Of a stretch of DNA of 64,000 nucleotides, positions 8,802-17,908 are shown in pieces. A program made the position numbers and the translations under genes. The notes below the pieces were generated by a model that saw only the letters and a list, made by a program, of their open reading frames with translations, did no database searches and was not told the DNA's origin. The stretch covers positions 186,001-250,000 of the forward strand of contig NZ_VSSB01000001.1 of assembly GCF_008122505.1 (NCBI RefSeq). Reading direction: 5' to 3'. The stretch is from Agromyces mariniharenae. Lineage in GTDB: Bacteria > Actinomycetota > Actinomycetes > Actinomycetales > Microbacteriaceae. Position 1 is the stretch's first letter; each line of letters opens with the position of its first letter.

Positions 8802-9617
8802 ATGAACCCGACCTCCGTCTCCCCCTCGGCCGCCGTCGATGCCGCCCAGGATTCGCGCGCGTTCCGACTCGGCGCCCGCGTCGGCTACGTGGTGCTCGGA
8901 CTCGTGCACGTCGTCATCGGCATGATCGCCGTGTCGATCGCCGCGGGGGCGGGCGGCGGCGAGGCCGACCAGGGCGGCGCGATGGAGCAGATCGCGCGTG
9001 TCCCCTTCGGCGTCGTGGTGCTCTGGATCATCGTGGTCGGGCTCGTGGCGCTCGGCATCTGGCGGGTCGGTGAAGCCATCGTCGAGCGCGATCCCCACAC
9101 GAAGCGGCGGTGGGGACGGCGTGCCAAGGAGATCGGCACCGCGGCCGCCTACTTCGCGATCGCCGGCACGGCCCTCGTGTACGCCCTCGGCGGGCGCTCC
9201 GACTCCTCCGAGTCCACCCGGACGCTCACCGCCGACCTGCTCGCGAACCCCGCCGGAGTGGTGCTCGTCGTGCTCATCGGCCTCCTCGTGCTCGGCGTCG
9301 GCGCCGCGTTCGTCGTGCGCGGCGCCCGCCGCGACTTCGAGAAGCACCTGTCGCTGCCGGGCGGCGCGGTCGGCGGCGGCATCCGCGCGCTCGGCGTCGT
9401 GGGCTACGTGGCCAAGGGCGTCGCCGTCGCGATCGTCGGCGTGCTCTTCGTGGTCGCCGCGCTGACCCACGATCCCGAGAAGACCGGGGGCCTGGATGCC
9501 GCGCTGCGGAGCATGGCGGAGCTGCCGTTCGGCCGTGTCCTCCTCTGGCTCGTGGGCGCGGGCCTCGTCATCTACGGGGTGTACTGCTTCGCGCGGGCGC
9601 GGTACGCCCGCCTCTGA
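8802..9617 (+). CDS. DUF1206 membrane protein
   Basis: About 271 residues with six predicted membrane helices arranged as three repeats of a two-helix unit, the layout of DUF1206: LGARVGYVVLGLVHVVIGMIAV, RRAKEIGTAAAYFAIAGTALVY and IRALGVVGYVAKGVAVAIVG each open a repeat, and each second helix ends before an arginine-rich turn or at RARYARL. Family function is unknown. The ATG at 8802 was chosen because TACAGT sits 6 nt before it; longer readings begin at 8751. It is divergent from the phosphatase and convergent with proS. Confidence 0.85.
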   Translation: MNPTSVSPSAAVDAAQDSRAFRLGARVGYVVLGLVHVVIGMIAVSIAAGAGGGEADQGGAMEQIARVPFGVVVLWIIVVGLVALGIWRVGEAIVERDPHTKRRWGRRAKEIGTAAAYFAIAGTALVYALGGRSDSSESTRTLTADLLANPAGVVLVVLIGLLVLGVGAAFVVRGARRDFEKHLSLPGGAVGGGIRALGVVGYVAKGVAVAIVGVLFVVAALTHDPEKTGGLDAALRSMAELPFGRVLLWLVGAGLVIYGVYCFARARYARL

Positions 9618-9638
9618 GCACCGGGCGACACGCGCCGC

Positions 9639-11405
9639 TCAGCCGGCGAGCGCGGCGACGACCCCCTCGATCGGCACGGCGACCCGGTCGCCCGAGGCGC
9701 GATCCCACACCTCGACGACGCCGTCGGCGACGCCGCGGCCCGCGATGACGATCTTCGGCACGCCGATGAGCTCGGCGTCGGCGAACTTCACGCCCGGCGA
9801 GAGCTTGGGCCGGTCGTCGTAGACGACGTCGAAGCCCGCGGCCTCGAGGTCGGCGACGACCCGTTCCGCGGCGTCGAACGCCGCCTGGTCCTTGCCGGTG
9901 GCGAGCACGTGCACGTCGAACGGCGCGACCGGCGCAGGCCAGACGAGGCCCTTGTCGTCGTTGTTGAGCTCGGCGACGATCGCGAGGATGCGCGTGACGC
10001 CGATGCCGTACGAGCCCATCGTCACGGTCGCGAGCTTGCCGTTCTCGTCGAGCACCTTGAGCCCGAGCGCCTCCGCGTACTTGCGGCCGAGCTGGAAGAC
10101 GTGGCCCATCTCCATGCCGCGCGCGAGCTCGACCGGGCCCGAGCCGTCGGGCGCGGGGTCGCCGTCGCGCACGTTCGCGACCTCGACGACGCCGTCGGCG
10201 GTGAAGTCGCGGCCGGCGACGAGGCCGAACACGTGCTGCTCGTCGAGGTTCGCGCCGGTGATCCACTCGGTGCCGTCGACGACGCGCGGGTCGAGGAAGA
10301 ACCGGATGCCGGTCGACGACTCGGCGCCGAGCACCGGTCCGTCGGCCGACCACGGGCCGATGTAGCCCTTCACGAGCCCGGGGTGGCGCGCGAAGTCCTG
10401 CTCGGTCGCCGCCTCGACCTCGGCGGGGGCGAACGCCACCTCGACGCGCTTGGCCTCGATCTCGCGGTCGCCCGGGATGCCGACGACGACGACCTCGCGC
10501 GTGCCGTCGAGGTGGGTGAGCGCGAGCACGACGTTCTTCAGCGTGTCGGCCGCGGTCCAGTCGCGGCCGTCGGGGCGCGGGTACTCGAGGTTCGCGAGGT
10601 CGACGAGGGTCGCGATGGTCGGGGTGTTCGGCGAGTCGAGCACCTCGGCCTCGGGCAGGCCGTCGAACGGGATCGGCTCGGGCACCACGGTCGTGAACGC
10701 CTCGACGTTCGCGGCGTAGCCGCCGGCCGATCGCACGAACGTGTCCTCGCCGACGGGCGTCGGGTGCAGGAACTCCTCCGACTTCGAGCCGCCCATCGCA
10801 CCGGCATCCGCCTTGACGATGACGTACTCGAGCCCGAGGCGCGTGAAGATGCGCTCGTACGCGTCGCGCTGCGCCTGGTAGCTCGCGTCGAGGCCGGCGT
10901 CGGAGGCGTCGAACGAGTACGCGTCCTTCATCGTGAACTCGCGCCCGCGGAGCAGGCCGGCGCGCGGGCGGGCCTCGTCGCGGTACTTGTCCTGGATCTG
11001 GTAGATCGTGAGCGGCAGGTCCTTGTACGACGAGTAGAGGTCCTTCACGAGCAGCGTGAAGACCTCCTCGTGCGTCGGCGCGAGCAGGTAGTCGGCCTCC
11101 TTGCGGTCCTGCAGGCGGAACAGCGCGTCGCCGTACTCCGTCCATCGGCCCGTGACCTCGTAGGGCTCGCGCGGGAGCAGCGCCGGGAAGTGCACCTCGT
11201 GCGCCCCGGCGGCGGTCATCTCCTCGCGGATGATCCGCTCGATCTTCGCCTTCACGCGCAGGCCCAGCGGCAGCCACGCGAAGATGCCGGGCGCCTGGCG
11301 CCGGATGTACCCGGCGCGGACGAGCAGCTTGTGGCTCGCGATCTCGGCATCGGCCGGGTCTTCGCGAAGCGTGCGGAGGAAGAAGTTCGACAGGCGTACG
11401 GGCAC
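9639..11405 (-). CDS. proS: Prolyl-tRNA synthetase, bacterial type with editing insertion
   Basis: Charges tRNA-Pro with proline. The 588-residue protein has the class II core (motif 1 near [18 protein letters not shown], motif 2 region [33 protein letters not shown], motif 3 [11 protein letters not shown]), a YbaK-like editing insertion at about 245-385 that hydrolyses mischarged Ala-tRNA-Pro, and a C-terminal anticodon domain (about 490-588). Start is GTG at 11403-11405 with TAGAAT exactly 6 nt upstream, so the mRNA is probably leaderless. Its promoter has a decayed tandem copy (11461-11511). Confidence 0.97.
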   Translation of the reverse strand: MPVRLSNFFLRTLREDPADAEIASHKLLVRAGYIRRQAPGIFAWLPLGLRVKAKIERIIREEMTAAGAHEVHFPALLPREPYEVTGRWTEYGDALFRLQDRKEADYLLAPTHEEVFTLLVKDLYSSYKDLPLTIYQIQDKYRDEARPRAGLLRGREFTMKDAYSFDASDAGLDASYQAQRDAYERIFTRLGLEYVIVKADAGAMGGSKSEEFLHPTPVGEDTFVRSAGGYAANVEAFTTVVPEPIPFDGLPEAEVLDSPNTPTIATLVDLANLEYPRPDGRDWTAADTLKNVVLALTHLDGTREVVVVGIPGDREIEAKRVEVAFAPAEVEAATEQDFARHPGLVKGYIGPWSADGPVLGAESSTGIRFFLDPRVVDGTEWITGANLDEQHVFGLVAGRDFTADGVVEVANVRDGDPAPDGSGPVELARGMEMGHVFQLGRKYAEALGLKVLDENGKLATVTMGSYGIGVTRILAIVAELNNDDKGLVWPAPVAPFDVHVLATGKDQAAFDAAERVVADLEAAGFDVVYDDRPKLSPGVKFADAELIGVPKIVIAGRGVADGVVEVWDRASGDRVAVPIEGVVAALAG

Positions 11406-11511
11406 CCGACGATTCTAGGACGCACGGATGCCGCGTCGTCTCGCCATCCGCGTCACCGCTGCACCCGGCGATTCTCGTGACGCACGGATGCCGCGTCCTC
11501 GCGTCATCCGC
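11402..11511. repeat. Tandem duplication of the proS promoter segment
   Basis: Two imperfect copies of about 50 bp, 11402-11451 and 11461-11511, each reading GCACCCG-CGATTCT, then ACGCACGGATGCCGCGTC and ending CATCCGC. Copy 1 contains the proS start codon and its -10 TAGAAT (11412-11417). In copy 2 the hexamer is GAGAAT and the duplicated GTG opens a three-codon frame. Each copy can fold CGGATG/CATCCG. The rnb promoter abuts copy 2. Confidence 0.8.
11412..11417 (-). promoter_or_regulatory. Leaderless -10 box of proS
   Basis: TAGAAT on the minus strand, 6 nt before the proS GTG. Confidence 0.6.
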
Positions 11512-11512
11512 C

Positions 11513-11518
11513 TAGGCT
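11513..11518 (+). promoter_or_regulatory. Leaderless -10 box of the RNB-domain gene
   Basis: TAGGCT, then 6 nt, then ATG at 11525. Confidence 0.65.
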
Positions 11519-11524
11519 TGCCGC

Positions 11525-12955
11525 ATGCCCCGACGCCGACCGCACGTCGCCGGCTCCGCCGCGCAGAGCGAGCTCGCCGCGGCGCTCGCGGAGCTTCGGG
11601 AGACCCTCGAACTGCCCGACGGGTTCCCGCCCGCCGTGCTCGCCGAGGCGGAGGCCGCCGCGGCCGCGGCACCGCCGCCCGCCGCCGACCGGCGCGACGT
11701 CCCCTTCGTCACGATCGATCCCCCGGGCTCGCTCGACCTCGACCAGGCATTGCACCTCTCGCGCCGGGCGGGCGGCTACCGCGTGCACTACGCGATCGCG
11801 GATGTCCCGGGGTTCGTGGAGCCCGGCGGCGCCGTCGACCTCGAGGCCCGCGGGCGCGGCCAGACGCTGTACGCGGCCGACGGCCGGGTTCCGCTGCATC
11901 CGCCCGTGCTCAGCGAGGACCGGGCATCCCTGCTGCCCGGCGTCGACCGCGCCGCCTACGTGTGGTCGTTCGACCTCGACGAGACCGGAGCCGTGCTCGC
12001 GACGCGCCTCGAACGCGCGGTCGTGCGCTCCCGCGCCCAGCTCGACTATGCGCAGGCGCAGTCGAGCATCGACGACGGGTCGGCCGACGGCTCGCTCGCC
12101 CTGCTCCGCGAGATCGGCGAGCTGCGGCTCGGGCAGGAGCGGGTGCGCGGCGGCGCGAGCCTCAACGTGCCCGACGAGGAGATCGTGCGAACGCCCGACG
12201 GCGGGTACGCGCTCGAGCGTCGACGGCTGCTTCCCGTCGAGGACTGGAACGCGCAGCTCTCGCTCATGACCGGCATGGCGGCCGCCGAGCTCATGATCGC
12301 CGAGCGCGTCGGCATCCTGCGCACCATGCCCAAGCCCTCCGACGAGGAGGTGGCATCGTTCCGCCGCCAGACCGTGGCGCTGGGCCGTCCCTGGCCCGCG
12401 TCGATCGGCTACGGCCAGTACCTCCACGAACTGCCCCGCGACGAGCCCGCCTCGCTCGCGATCCTGCAGGCCGCGAGCGGGCTGTTCCGTGGCGCCGGCT
12501 ACGTGGCGATGGACGGCACGGTGCCCGCCGACCCCGTGCAGTCCGCGCTCGCATCCCCGTACGCGCACGTGACGGCCCCGCTGCGCCGCCTCGTCGATCG
12601 GTGGGGTCTCGTGGTGTGCGAGGCGATCGCCGCCGGGCGCGAGGTCCCCGACTGGGCGCGGGCGTCGCTCGGCGAACTGCCGTCACTCATGGGGGCGTCG
12701 TCGCGGCGCGCGTCGCAGCTCGACGCGGGGTCGATCGCGCGCGTGGAGGCCGCCGTGCTCTCGGATCGCGTCGGCGACCGGTTCGACGCCACGGTGCTGG
12801 GACTGCGCAACGGATCTGCGGTCATCCAACTCGTCGAGCCGGCGGTCACCGCGACGTGTCCCGCGCCGCCCGAGGCGCGTCCGGGCGTGCGCATCCCGGT
12901 CGTGCTCGAGGGCGCCGACATCCGCACCGGCACGGTGCGGTTCCGGGCGGCCTGA
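11525..12955 (+). CDS. RNB-domain exoribonuclease (RNase II/R superfamily)
   Basis: 476 residues, about half the length of RNase R, consisting mainly of the RNB catalytic domain. The metal-binding aspartates are in TIDPPGSLDLDQAL (about residues 63-76), matching the RNase II D-x5-D-x-D arrangement though the third position is Gln. Other RNB landmarks: the downstream PLHPPVLSEDRASLLPG block, and the C-terminal SPYAHVTAPLRRLVDRWG motif with the conserved arginines. A cold-shock and S1 domain are not evident; the final 70 residues may be a reduced OB fold. Such short RNB proteins are common in actinobacteria. It converges on the small acidic gene, the two stops sharing TGACGTCA. Confidence 0.9.
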   Translation: MPRRRPHVAGSAAQSELAAALAELRETLELPDGFPPAVLAEAEAAAAAAPPPAADRRDVPFVTIDPPGSLDLDQALHLSRRAGGYRVHYAIADVPGFVEPGGAVDLEARGRGQTLYAADGRVPLHPPVLSEDRASLLPGVDRAAYVWSFDLDETGAVLATRLERAVVRSRAQLDYAQAQSSIDDGSADGSLALLREIGELRLGQERVRGGASLNVPDEEIVRTPDGGYALERRRLLPVEDWNAQLSLMTGMAAAELMIAERVGILRTMPKPSDEEVASFRRQTVALGRPWPASIGYGQYLHELPRDEPASLAILQAASGLFRGAGYVAMDGTVPADPVQSALASPYAHVTAPLRRLVDRWGLVVCEAIAAGREVPDWARASLGELPSLMGASSRRASQLDAGSIARVEAAVLSDRVGDRFDATVLGLRNGSAVIQLVEPAVTATCPAPPEARPGVRIPVVLEGADIRTGTVRFRAA

Positions 12956-12957
12956 CG

Positions 12958-13149
12958 TCAGACGTTGCCGTCGACGTCCTCCTCGTCCTGCATCGCGAAC
13001 TCGTCGAGCTCGTCCTCGGCCGTGTCCGCCTCGGCCGCCTCGCCGGCTGCCTCACCGGATGCCTCGTCGGTGCCCTCGTGCAGCGTGCCCATGCCGTCGG
13101 GGTACCCGGCTTCGTCGGGGTACTCGAACTGCGTGCCGTCTCCGCTCAT
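12958..13149 (-). CDS. Small acidic hypothetical protein
   Basis: 63 residues, highly acidic, opening MSGDGTQFEYPDEAGYPDG and ending DEEDVDGNV, with no cysteine, membrane segment or recognisable domain; probably disordered. Support for its being a gene is a GAGAGGGGA ribosome site about 5 nt before the ATG, start-to-stop filling of the gap between two real genes, and protein-like composition unlike the arginine-rich shadows nearby. Function unknown. Confidence 0.6.
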   Translation of the reverse strand: MSGDGTQFEYPDEAGYPDGMGTLHEGTDEASGEAAGEAAEADTAEDELDEFAMQDEEDVDGNV

Positions 13150-13223
13150 CGCGGTCCCCTCTCGCGAACGGATGCCGCGTGCACGGGCATCCCCTTGCGG
13201 CCCACGTTACCCGCGGGCTCGGG

Positions 13224-14219
13224 TCACCGCGATGCTGCCGCCATGAACGCTGCGACGAGCGCCGAGGAGGACGCGCGGTCGATGTCGGCCGGCACCGTGA
13301 CCCACGCGAGGTTCACCCCGTCGGTGGCGTACACCGCGGTGGCTCCGCCGTCGACCGGCAGCGCGATGGCCTGGAGCGCACCGTCCACGACGACCGGCTC
13401 GGCGCCGGCGCGGGCGGCGAGCTCGGTGATCGCCCATCCGGCTCCGGGCATGAGCTCGCTGCTGAAGAAGCGCCCGTACTCCGGGGTCGACCACACGCAC
13501 GGCAGGTCGCCGACGGCGCGGAGCGAACCGTAGAGTCCCGGTGCCGCCTCGCCGCCGAAGCCGCCCGGCTCAGCCCCGAACGGCTCGCCGAGGATCGATG
13601 TCGTGTCGACGCCCCATGCGAGGGCCGCACAGTCGTTCGCCGCCGACCACATTCCGGCCGGACGCGCGGCGGGGACGGGTGCGGCCGCGGCCGCGGCATC
13701 CGCGACCAGCGCAACGATCGCATCGATCGCATCGAGGGCGGTGTCCGCGGCATCCGCCATGCCCACGATGCCCGAGAGCCAGTAGCCGCCCACGACGGTG
13801 CTGAACGAGCAGCGGTTCCCGTAGCAGTAGGGCGAGTCCGGGTCCGCCTCGGCGACCTGCGCCTCGAGCCCCGCCGCGGGCATGACGGAGAGCGAGACGT
13901 ATGGATCGCTCGCCGCAGAACCCCAGGTGCACTCGAGGCCGCCGAGCACGGCGACGGCCCAGACACGCTCGTTCTGCTGCCCCGTGAACGCTGTCACGTC
14001 GCCACCGACGAGGTCGGAGAGCGTCGCGTCATCGATGATCGCCGTGCAGTCACCGTCGAACGCGACGGCCGGCTTCGCCGCGATCGATGGCGGCGGCTCG
14101 ACGCTGGGTGTCGGCGACGGCGGCTCGGAGGTGGGGGCGGCGGCATCCGCTGCGGGAACGCACCCGGTCAATGCCGCGAGGAGAATGCCGGCGAGTAGGG
14201 CGCCAGCCGTACGTGTCAT
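13224..14219 (-). CDS. Lipoprotein of unknown function, two repeated halves
   Basis: 331 residues. A type II signal peptide MTRTAGALLAGILLAALTGC ends in lipobox LTGC (Cys 20), followed by a Pro/Ser/Thr linker typical of exported actinobacterial lipoproteins. The mature part looks like two related modules, each with a Cys pair and a CVW/CTW element (GGLECTWGS and DLPCVWSTPEYG) plus a MPAAG/MPGAG segment, suggesting an internal duplication. Start chosen at 14217-14219 because TACATT lies 6 nt upstream; a longer frame to 14333 would run into ispG. Function unknown; probably surface-anchored. Confidence 0.78.
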   Translation of the reverse strand: MTRTAGALLAGILLAALTGCVPAADAAAPTSEPPSPTPSVEPPPSIAAKPAVAFDGDCTAIIDDATLSDLVGGDVTAFTGQQNERVWAVAVLGGLECTWGSAASDPYVSLSVMPAAGLEAQVAEADPDSPYCYGNRCSFSTVVGGYWLSGIVGMADAADTALDAIDAIVALVADAAAAAAPVPAARPAGMWSAANDCAALAWGVDTTSILGEPFGAEPGGFGGEAAPGLYGSLRAVGDLPCVWSTPEYGRFFSSELMPGAGWAITELAARAGAEPVVVDGALQAIALPVDGGATAVYATDGVNLAWVTVPADIDRASSSALVAAFMAAASR

Positions 14220-14225
14220 GACGAG

Positions 14226-14231
14226 AATGTA
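14226..14231 (-). promoter_or_regulatory. Leaderless -10 box of the lipoprotein gene
   Basis: TACATT on the minus strand, 6 nt before the ATG at 14219. Confidence 0.6.
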
Positions 14232-14295
14232 TCCGCCGGGAAGCCGCCGTCGGAAGCGACGCGGATATCGATTCGGATACGGCGCGCTCGAGCGC

Positions 14296-15447
14296 TCAGG
14301 GCGTGACGACCTGCGGGCTGCCGACCGGGGCATCCGCGCCCATCTCGTCGGCGATGCGGTTCGCCTCGGCGATGAGCGTCTCGACGATCTCGGACTCGGG
14401 CACGGTCTTGATGACCTCGCCCTTCACGAAGATCTGGCCCTTGCCGTTGCCGGATGCCACGCCGAGGTCGGCCTCGCGGGCCTCACCCGGTCCGTTGACG
14501 ACGCAGCCCATGACCGCGACGCGCAGCGGCACGCTCATGCCCTCGAGCCCGTCGGTGACGTCGTTCGCGAGCTTGTACACGTCGACCTGCGCGCGACCGC
14601 ACGACGGGCACGACACGATCTCGAGCTTGCGCTCCCGGAGGTTGAGCGACTGCAGGATCTGCAGGCCGACCTTGACCTCCTCGACGGGCGGTGCCGACAG
14701 CGACACCCGGATGGTGTCGCCGATGCCCTCCGACAGGAGGATGCCGAACGCCGTCGCCGACTTGATCGTGCCCTGGAACGCGGGACCGGCTTCGGTCACG
14801 CCGAGGTGCAGGGGCCAGTCGCCCCGCTCGGCGAGCATGCGGTAGGCCTTCACCATCACGATCGGGTCGTTGTGCTTCACCGAGATCTTGAAGTCGTGGA
14901 AGTCGTGCTCCTCGAAGAGGCTGGCCTCCCACACGGCCGACTCGACGAGCGCCTCGGGCGTCGCCTTGCCGTACTTCTGGAGCAGGCGCGGGTCGAGCGA
15001 GCCGGCGTTCACGCCGATGCGGATCGAGACGCCCGCCTCCTTCGCGCGGCGCGCGATCTCACCGACCTGGTCGTCGAACTTGCGGATGTTGCCGGGGTTC
15101 ACGCGCACGGCCGCGCACCCCGCGTCGATCGCTGCGTACACGTAGTTCGGCTGGAAGTGGATGTCGGCGATGACGGGGATCTGGCTCTTCTTCGCGATGA
15201 TCGGCAGCGCTTCGGCGTCGTCGCGGCTGGGCACGGCCACCCGCACGATGTCGCAGCCCGAGGCGGTCAGCTCGGCGATCTGCTGCAGGGTCGCGTTGAT
15301 GTTCGGCGTCGGCGTCGTGGTCATCGACTGCACGCTCACGGGCGCGTCGCCGCCGACGAGGACCTTGCCCACCTTGATCTGACGGGACTTGCGTCGCGGG
15401 GCCAGGGTTTCGGGGACCTTCGGCATTCCGAGATTCACTGCAGGCAC
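14296..15447 (-). CDS. ispG: 4-hydroxy-3-methylbut-2-enyl diphosphate synthase
   Basis: IspG (GcpE) makes HMBPP from MEcPP in the non-mevalonate isoprenoid pathway, using a [4Fe-4S] cluster. 383 residues: TIM-barrel domain with [31 protein letters not shown] and VRVNPGNI, and the C-terminal cluster domain with the ligands in VSCPSCGR and [10 protein letters not shown]. Length is normal. GTG start at 15445-15447 with TAGACT 6 nt upstream. dxr of the same pathway lies 10 kb away on the same strand. Confidence 0.97.
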   Translation of the reverse strand: MPAVNLGMPKVPETLAPRRKSRQIKVGKVLVGGDAPVSVQSMTTTPTPNINATLQQIAELTASGCDIVRVAVPSRDDAEALPIIAKKSQIPVIADIHFQPNYVYAAIDAGCAAVRVNPGNIRKFDDQVGEIARRAKEAGVSIRIGVNAGSLDPRLLQKYGKATPEALVESAVWEASLFEEHDFHDFKISVKHNDPIVMVKAYRMLAERGDWPLHLGVTEAGPAFQGTIKSATAFGILLSEGIGDTIRVSLSAPPVEEVKVGLQILQSLNLRERKLEIVSCPSCGRAQVDVYKLANDVTDGLEGMSVPLRVAVMGCVVNGPGEAREADLGVASGNGKGQIFVKGEVIKTVPESEIVETLIAEANRIADEMGADAPVGSPQVVTP

Positions 15448-15453
15448 CGTGCC

Positions 15454-15459
15454 AGTCTA
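15454..15459 (-). promoter_or_regulatory. Leaderless -10 box of ispG
   Basis: TAGACT on the minus strand, 6 nt before the GTG. Confidence 0.6.
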
Positions 15460-15511
15460 GTTCGGGTCTCCGCGAACGCGGCCGTGCGGAGCCGTCGGCC
15501 GGAGGTGATGC

Positions 15512-16246
15512 TCAGGCGCAGCCGTCGGCCTCCATCTCGGGTGCGCCGATCCACTTCACCGTCGACCCGTCGTCCGTGGGCTGTGCGACCACGTTCGCCC
15601 GGTCCGGTCCGGTCCAGGAGTCCGGCACGGCGACGACGAGCGCTTCCACGGACGATCCGGTGCACGTCCAGACGTCGGAATCGAAGCCCGGATCCGCCTC
15701 CGCGATCGACCACGCGTCGCCGGCCTGGAGTCCGCTCGCCGTGGAGAGCACGACACCGTCGGCCGCGGGGGCGTCGAAGTACACCGCGAATCGGGGCCAG
15801 ACCAGCCAGTCGATTGCCTCGGCCTGGCGGAGCTCCTCGTCGTAGAGCCGCTCGTCGAGGGCGAACTCGTCCCATCGGTGGACGATGCCGGCCGGGGAGT
15901 GGTTGGTGCCGGCGTACGGCTCGTCGACCGGCGGCTCCCCGAACACTTCGGTGAGCGCCGAGACGGCGTCGGCAGGCGGGGACATGTAGCCGAGCGTCAG
16001 GAGGACCGTCCCCCCGTCGCCGCGGAGTTCGAGTCCCTCGGGCCGAGCCACGAGCCCGATGACGGCCGTGAGGTCGACGGGCTCGACGGTGGGCGTCGCC
16101 GCCGGCGTCGGACGCGGCGTCGCGGCATCCGGCGTCGGCGTCGGCGTCGGCGTCGGGCTCGGCGTCGGGCCGAAGCAACCGGCGAGCGCAAGCATGAGCG
16201 AGATGGCGGCGGCGGTGAGGGCGCCGGCGCGGAGCGTGCGGGTCAT
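15512..16246 (-). CDS. Lipoprotein of unknown function
   Basis: 244 residues with a type II signal peptide whose lipobox is LAGC (Cys 24), followed by a repetitive Pro-Thr linker encoded by GTCGGC repeats (about 16130-16170). The mature part has two later cysteines in DVWTCTGSS and MEADGCA that could pair. No known domain recognised. An AGGAG site 5 nt before the ATG supports the start. It shares its exported-lipoprotein style with the 14219 gene but no clear sequence similarity. Function unknown. Confidence 0.78.
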   Translation of the reverse strand: MTRTLRAGALTAAAISLMLALAGCFGPTPSPTPTPTPTPDAATPRPTPAATPTVEPVDLTAVIGLVARPEGLELRGDGGTVLLTLGYMSPPADAVSALTEVFGEPPVDEPYAGTNHSPAGIVHRWDEFALDERLYDEELRQAEAIDWLVWPRFAVYFDAPAADGVVLSTASGLQAGDAWSIAEADPGFDSDVWTCTGSSVEALVVAVPDSWTGPDRANVVAQPTDDGSTVKWIGAPEMEADGCA

Positions 16247-16302
16247 CGGACTCCTGGGTCTGAAGGTCGGCGACTCGAAGGACGCCTCTTCCGATCATGC
16301 CT

Positions 16303-16332
16303 GCGGCGCGGCACCCGCCGGTGCCGCGCCGC
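16303..16332. terminator. Terminator hairpin after the scoA-scoB operon
   Basis: Perfect 12-bp GC-rich stem, arms 16303-16314 and 16321-16332, loop CCGCCG, 39 nt past the scoB stop in the direction of transcription. Confidence 0.75.
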
Positions 16333-16370
16333 ATCACGATTCCGTCTCGGAGGACGCCCTCCGCTTCGAG

Positions 16371-17012
16371 CTACGCCACCGCGCTCGTGTCGAGCGGCGG
16401 CTCGGTCGCCGCCACGACCTCCTCGACCGTGACGCCGGGGGCGACCTCGACGAGCTTCAGCCCGTCGGGCGTGACGTCGATCACGGCGAGGTCGGTGATG
16501 ATGCGGTCGACGACGCCCTTGCCGGTGAGCGGCAGCGAGCACTCGTGCACGATCTTGGGCGAGCCGTCCTTCGCGACGTGCTCCATGAGCACGATCTTGC
16601 GGCGGGCGCCGTGCACGAGGTCCATCGCGCCGCCGGGGCCCTTCACCATCTTGCCGGGGATCATCCAGTTCGCCAGGTCGCCCGCGGCCGACACCTGCAT
16701 CGCGCCGAGGATCGCGGCGTCGATCTTGCCGCCGCGGATCATGCCGAAGCTCGTGGCGGAGTCGAAGTACGCAGCGCCCGGGAGCACGGTGACCGTCTCC
16801 TTGCCCGCGTTGATGAGGTCGGGATCGACCTCTGGCTCGGTCGGATACGGGCCGACGCCGAGGATGCCGTTCTCCGACTGCAGCAGGATCGTCACGCCCT
16901 CGGGGACGTAGTTCGGCACGAGCGTGGGGAGCCCGATGCCGAGGTTGACGTAGGAGCCGTCGTGCAGCTCGCGCGCCGCGCGCGCGGCCATCTCGAATCG
17001 CGTCAGCGCCAT
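16371..17012 (-). CDS. scoB: 3-oxoacid CoA-transferase, subunit B
   Basis: Beta subunit of the enzyme that moves CoA from succinyl-CoA to acetoacetate (or another 3-oxoacid). 213 residues, normal length. The catalytic glutamate that forms the enzyme-CoA thioester is in [12 protein letters not shown] (Glu 47); [13 protein letters not shown] start, [14 protein letters not shown] and the [12 protein letters not shown] block are diagnostic. It begins 1 nt after the subunit A stop region, so both are translated from one message. With the neighbouring dehydrogenase and thiolase it completes 3-hydroxybutyrate use. Confidence 0.93.
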   Translation of the reverse strand: MALTRFEMAARAARELHDGSYVNLGIGLPTLVPNYVPEGVTILLQSENGILGVGPYPTEPEVDPDLINAGKETVTVLPGAAYFDSATSFGMIRGGKIDAAILGAMQVSAAGDLANWMIPGKMVKGPGGAMDLVHGARRKIVLMEHVAKDGSPKIVHECSLPLTGKGVVDRIITDLAVIDVTPDGLKLVEVAPGVTVEEVVAATEPPLDTSAVA

Positions 17013-17013
17013 C

Positions 17014-17784
17014 TCAGTTCTCCCTCACGGTGCGGCGCTCGATGCGCTTCTCGATGTCGGTGCCGACGACCACGACGCGGTCGACGTAGATGCCGGGCAG
17101 GTGGATCGTGTCGGGGTCGAGCTCGCCGGGCTCGACGAGCTCCTCGACCTGGGCGATGCAGACGGCGCCCGCCATGGCCGCGAGCGGCGAGAAGTTGCGG
17201 GCCGACTTGTCGAACACCAGGTTGCCGAAGCGGTCGCCGCGCAGCGCGTGCACGAGCGCGAAGTCGGTGGTGATCGCCTCCTCGAGCACGAAGTCCGCCG
17301 CCTCGCCGCGCACCGTGAACGACTGCACCGGCTTCGCGGGGCTCGCGATCGCGATCGACCCGTCGACGTGGTAGCGGCGCGGCAGCCCGCCCTCGGCGAC
17401 CTGCGTGCCCACCCCGGTCTGCGTGAAGAACGCGGCGATCCCGCTGCCCCCCGCCCGCAGCTTCTCGGCGAGCGTGCCCTGCGGCGTCAGCTCGAGCTCG
17501 AGCTCGCCCGAGAGGTACTGCCGCTCGAACTCCTTGTTCTCGCCGACGTACGACGACGTCATCTTGGCGATGCGCTGCTGCGCGAGCAGCACGCCGAGCC
17601 CCCAGTCGTCGACGCCGCAGTTGTTCGACACGACCGAGAGTCGGTCGACGCCGGACTCCAGCAGCGCCTGGATGAGCACCATCGGGATGCCGCAGAGGCC
17701 GAACCCGCCGACGGCGAGGCTCGAGCCCGAGGGGATGTCGGCGACCGCTTCTTGGGCGGACCCGACGACTTTGTCGAGTGTCAC
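17014..17784 (-). CDS. scoA: 3-oxoacid CoA-transferase, subunit A
   Basis: Alpha subunit of the CoA-transferase, 256 residues. Family features: [23 protein letters not shown] near the N-terminus, [35 protein letters not shown] and the C-terminal [12 protein letters not shown]. Start taken as GTG at 17782-17784 with AGGAAGG upstream. Followed immediately by subunit B. The 3-hydroxybutyrate dehydrogenase gene lies 124 nt upstream on the same strand, so all three are probably one operon. Confidence 0.93.
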   Translation of the reverse strand: MTLDKVVGSAQEAVADIPSGSSLAVGGFGLCGIPMVLIQALLESGVDRLSVVSNNCGVDDWGLGVLLAQQRIAKMTSSYVGENKEFERQYLSGELELELTPQGTLAEKLRAGGSGIAAFFTQTGVGTQVAEGGLPRRYHVDGSIAIASPAKPVQSFTVRGEAADFVLEEAITTDFALVHALRGDRFGNLVFDKSARNFSPLAAMAGAVCIAQVEELVEPGELDPDTIHLPGIYVDRVVVVGTDIEKRIERRTVREN

Positions 17785-17908
17785 GATGCACCTTCCTGAG
17801 CTTCCGCGGCCCCGGGTCGGGCGCGGGTTGCAGTGATCACGCTACCGGCGTCGGCGGGCGACGCGGTCATCCGTCGGGGCGCGACGCCACGGGCCGGCGC
17901 AGTAACGC

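Noticed and set aside
12950..12960. TGACGTCA as a CRE-like regulatory site
   Set aside because: It is formed by the two convergent stop codons; no regulatory context.
16130..16170. GTCGGC repeats as a possible microsatellite or CRISPR
   Set aside because: They encode the Pro-Thr linker of the lipoprotein; no spacers or conserved repeat-unit structure.
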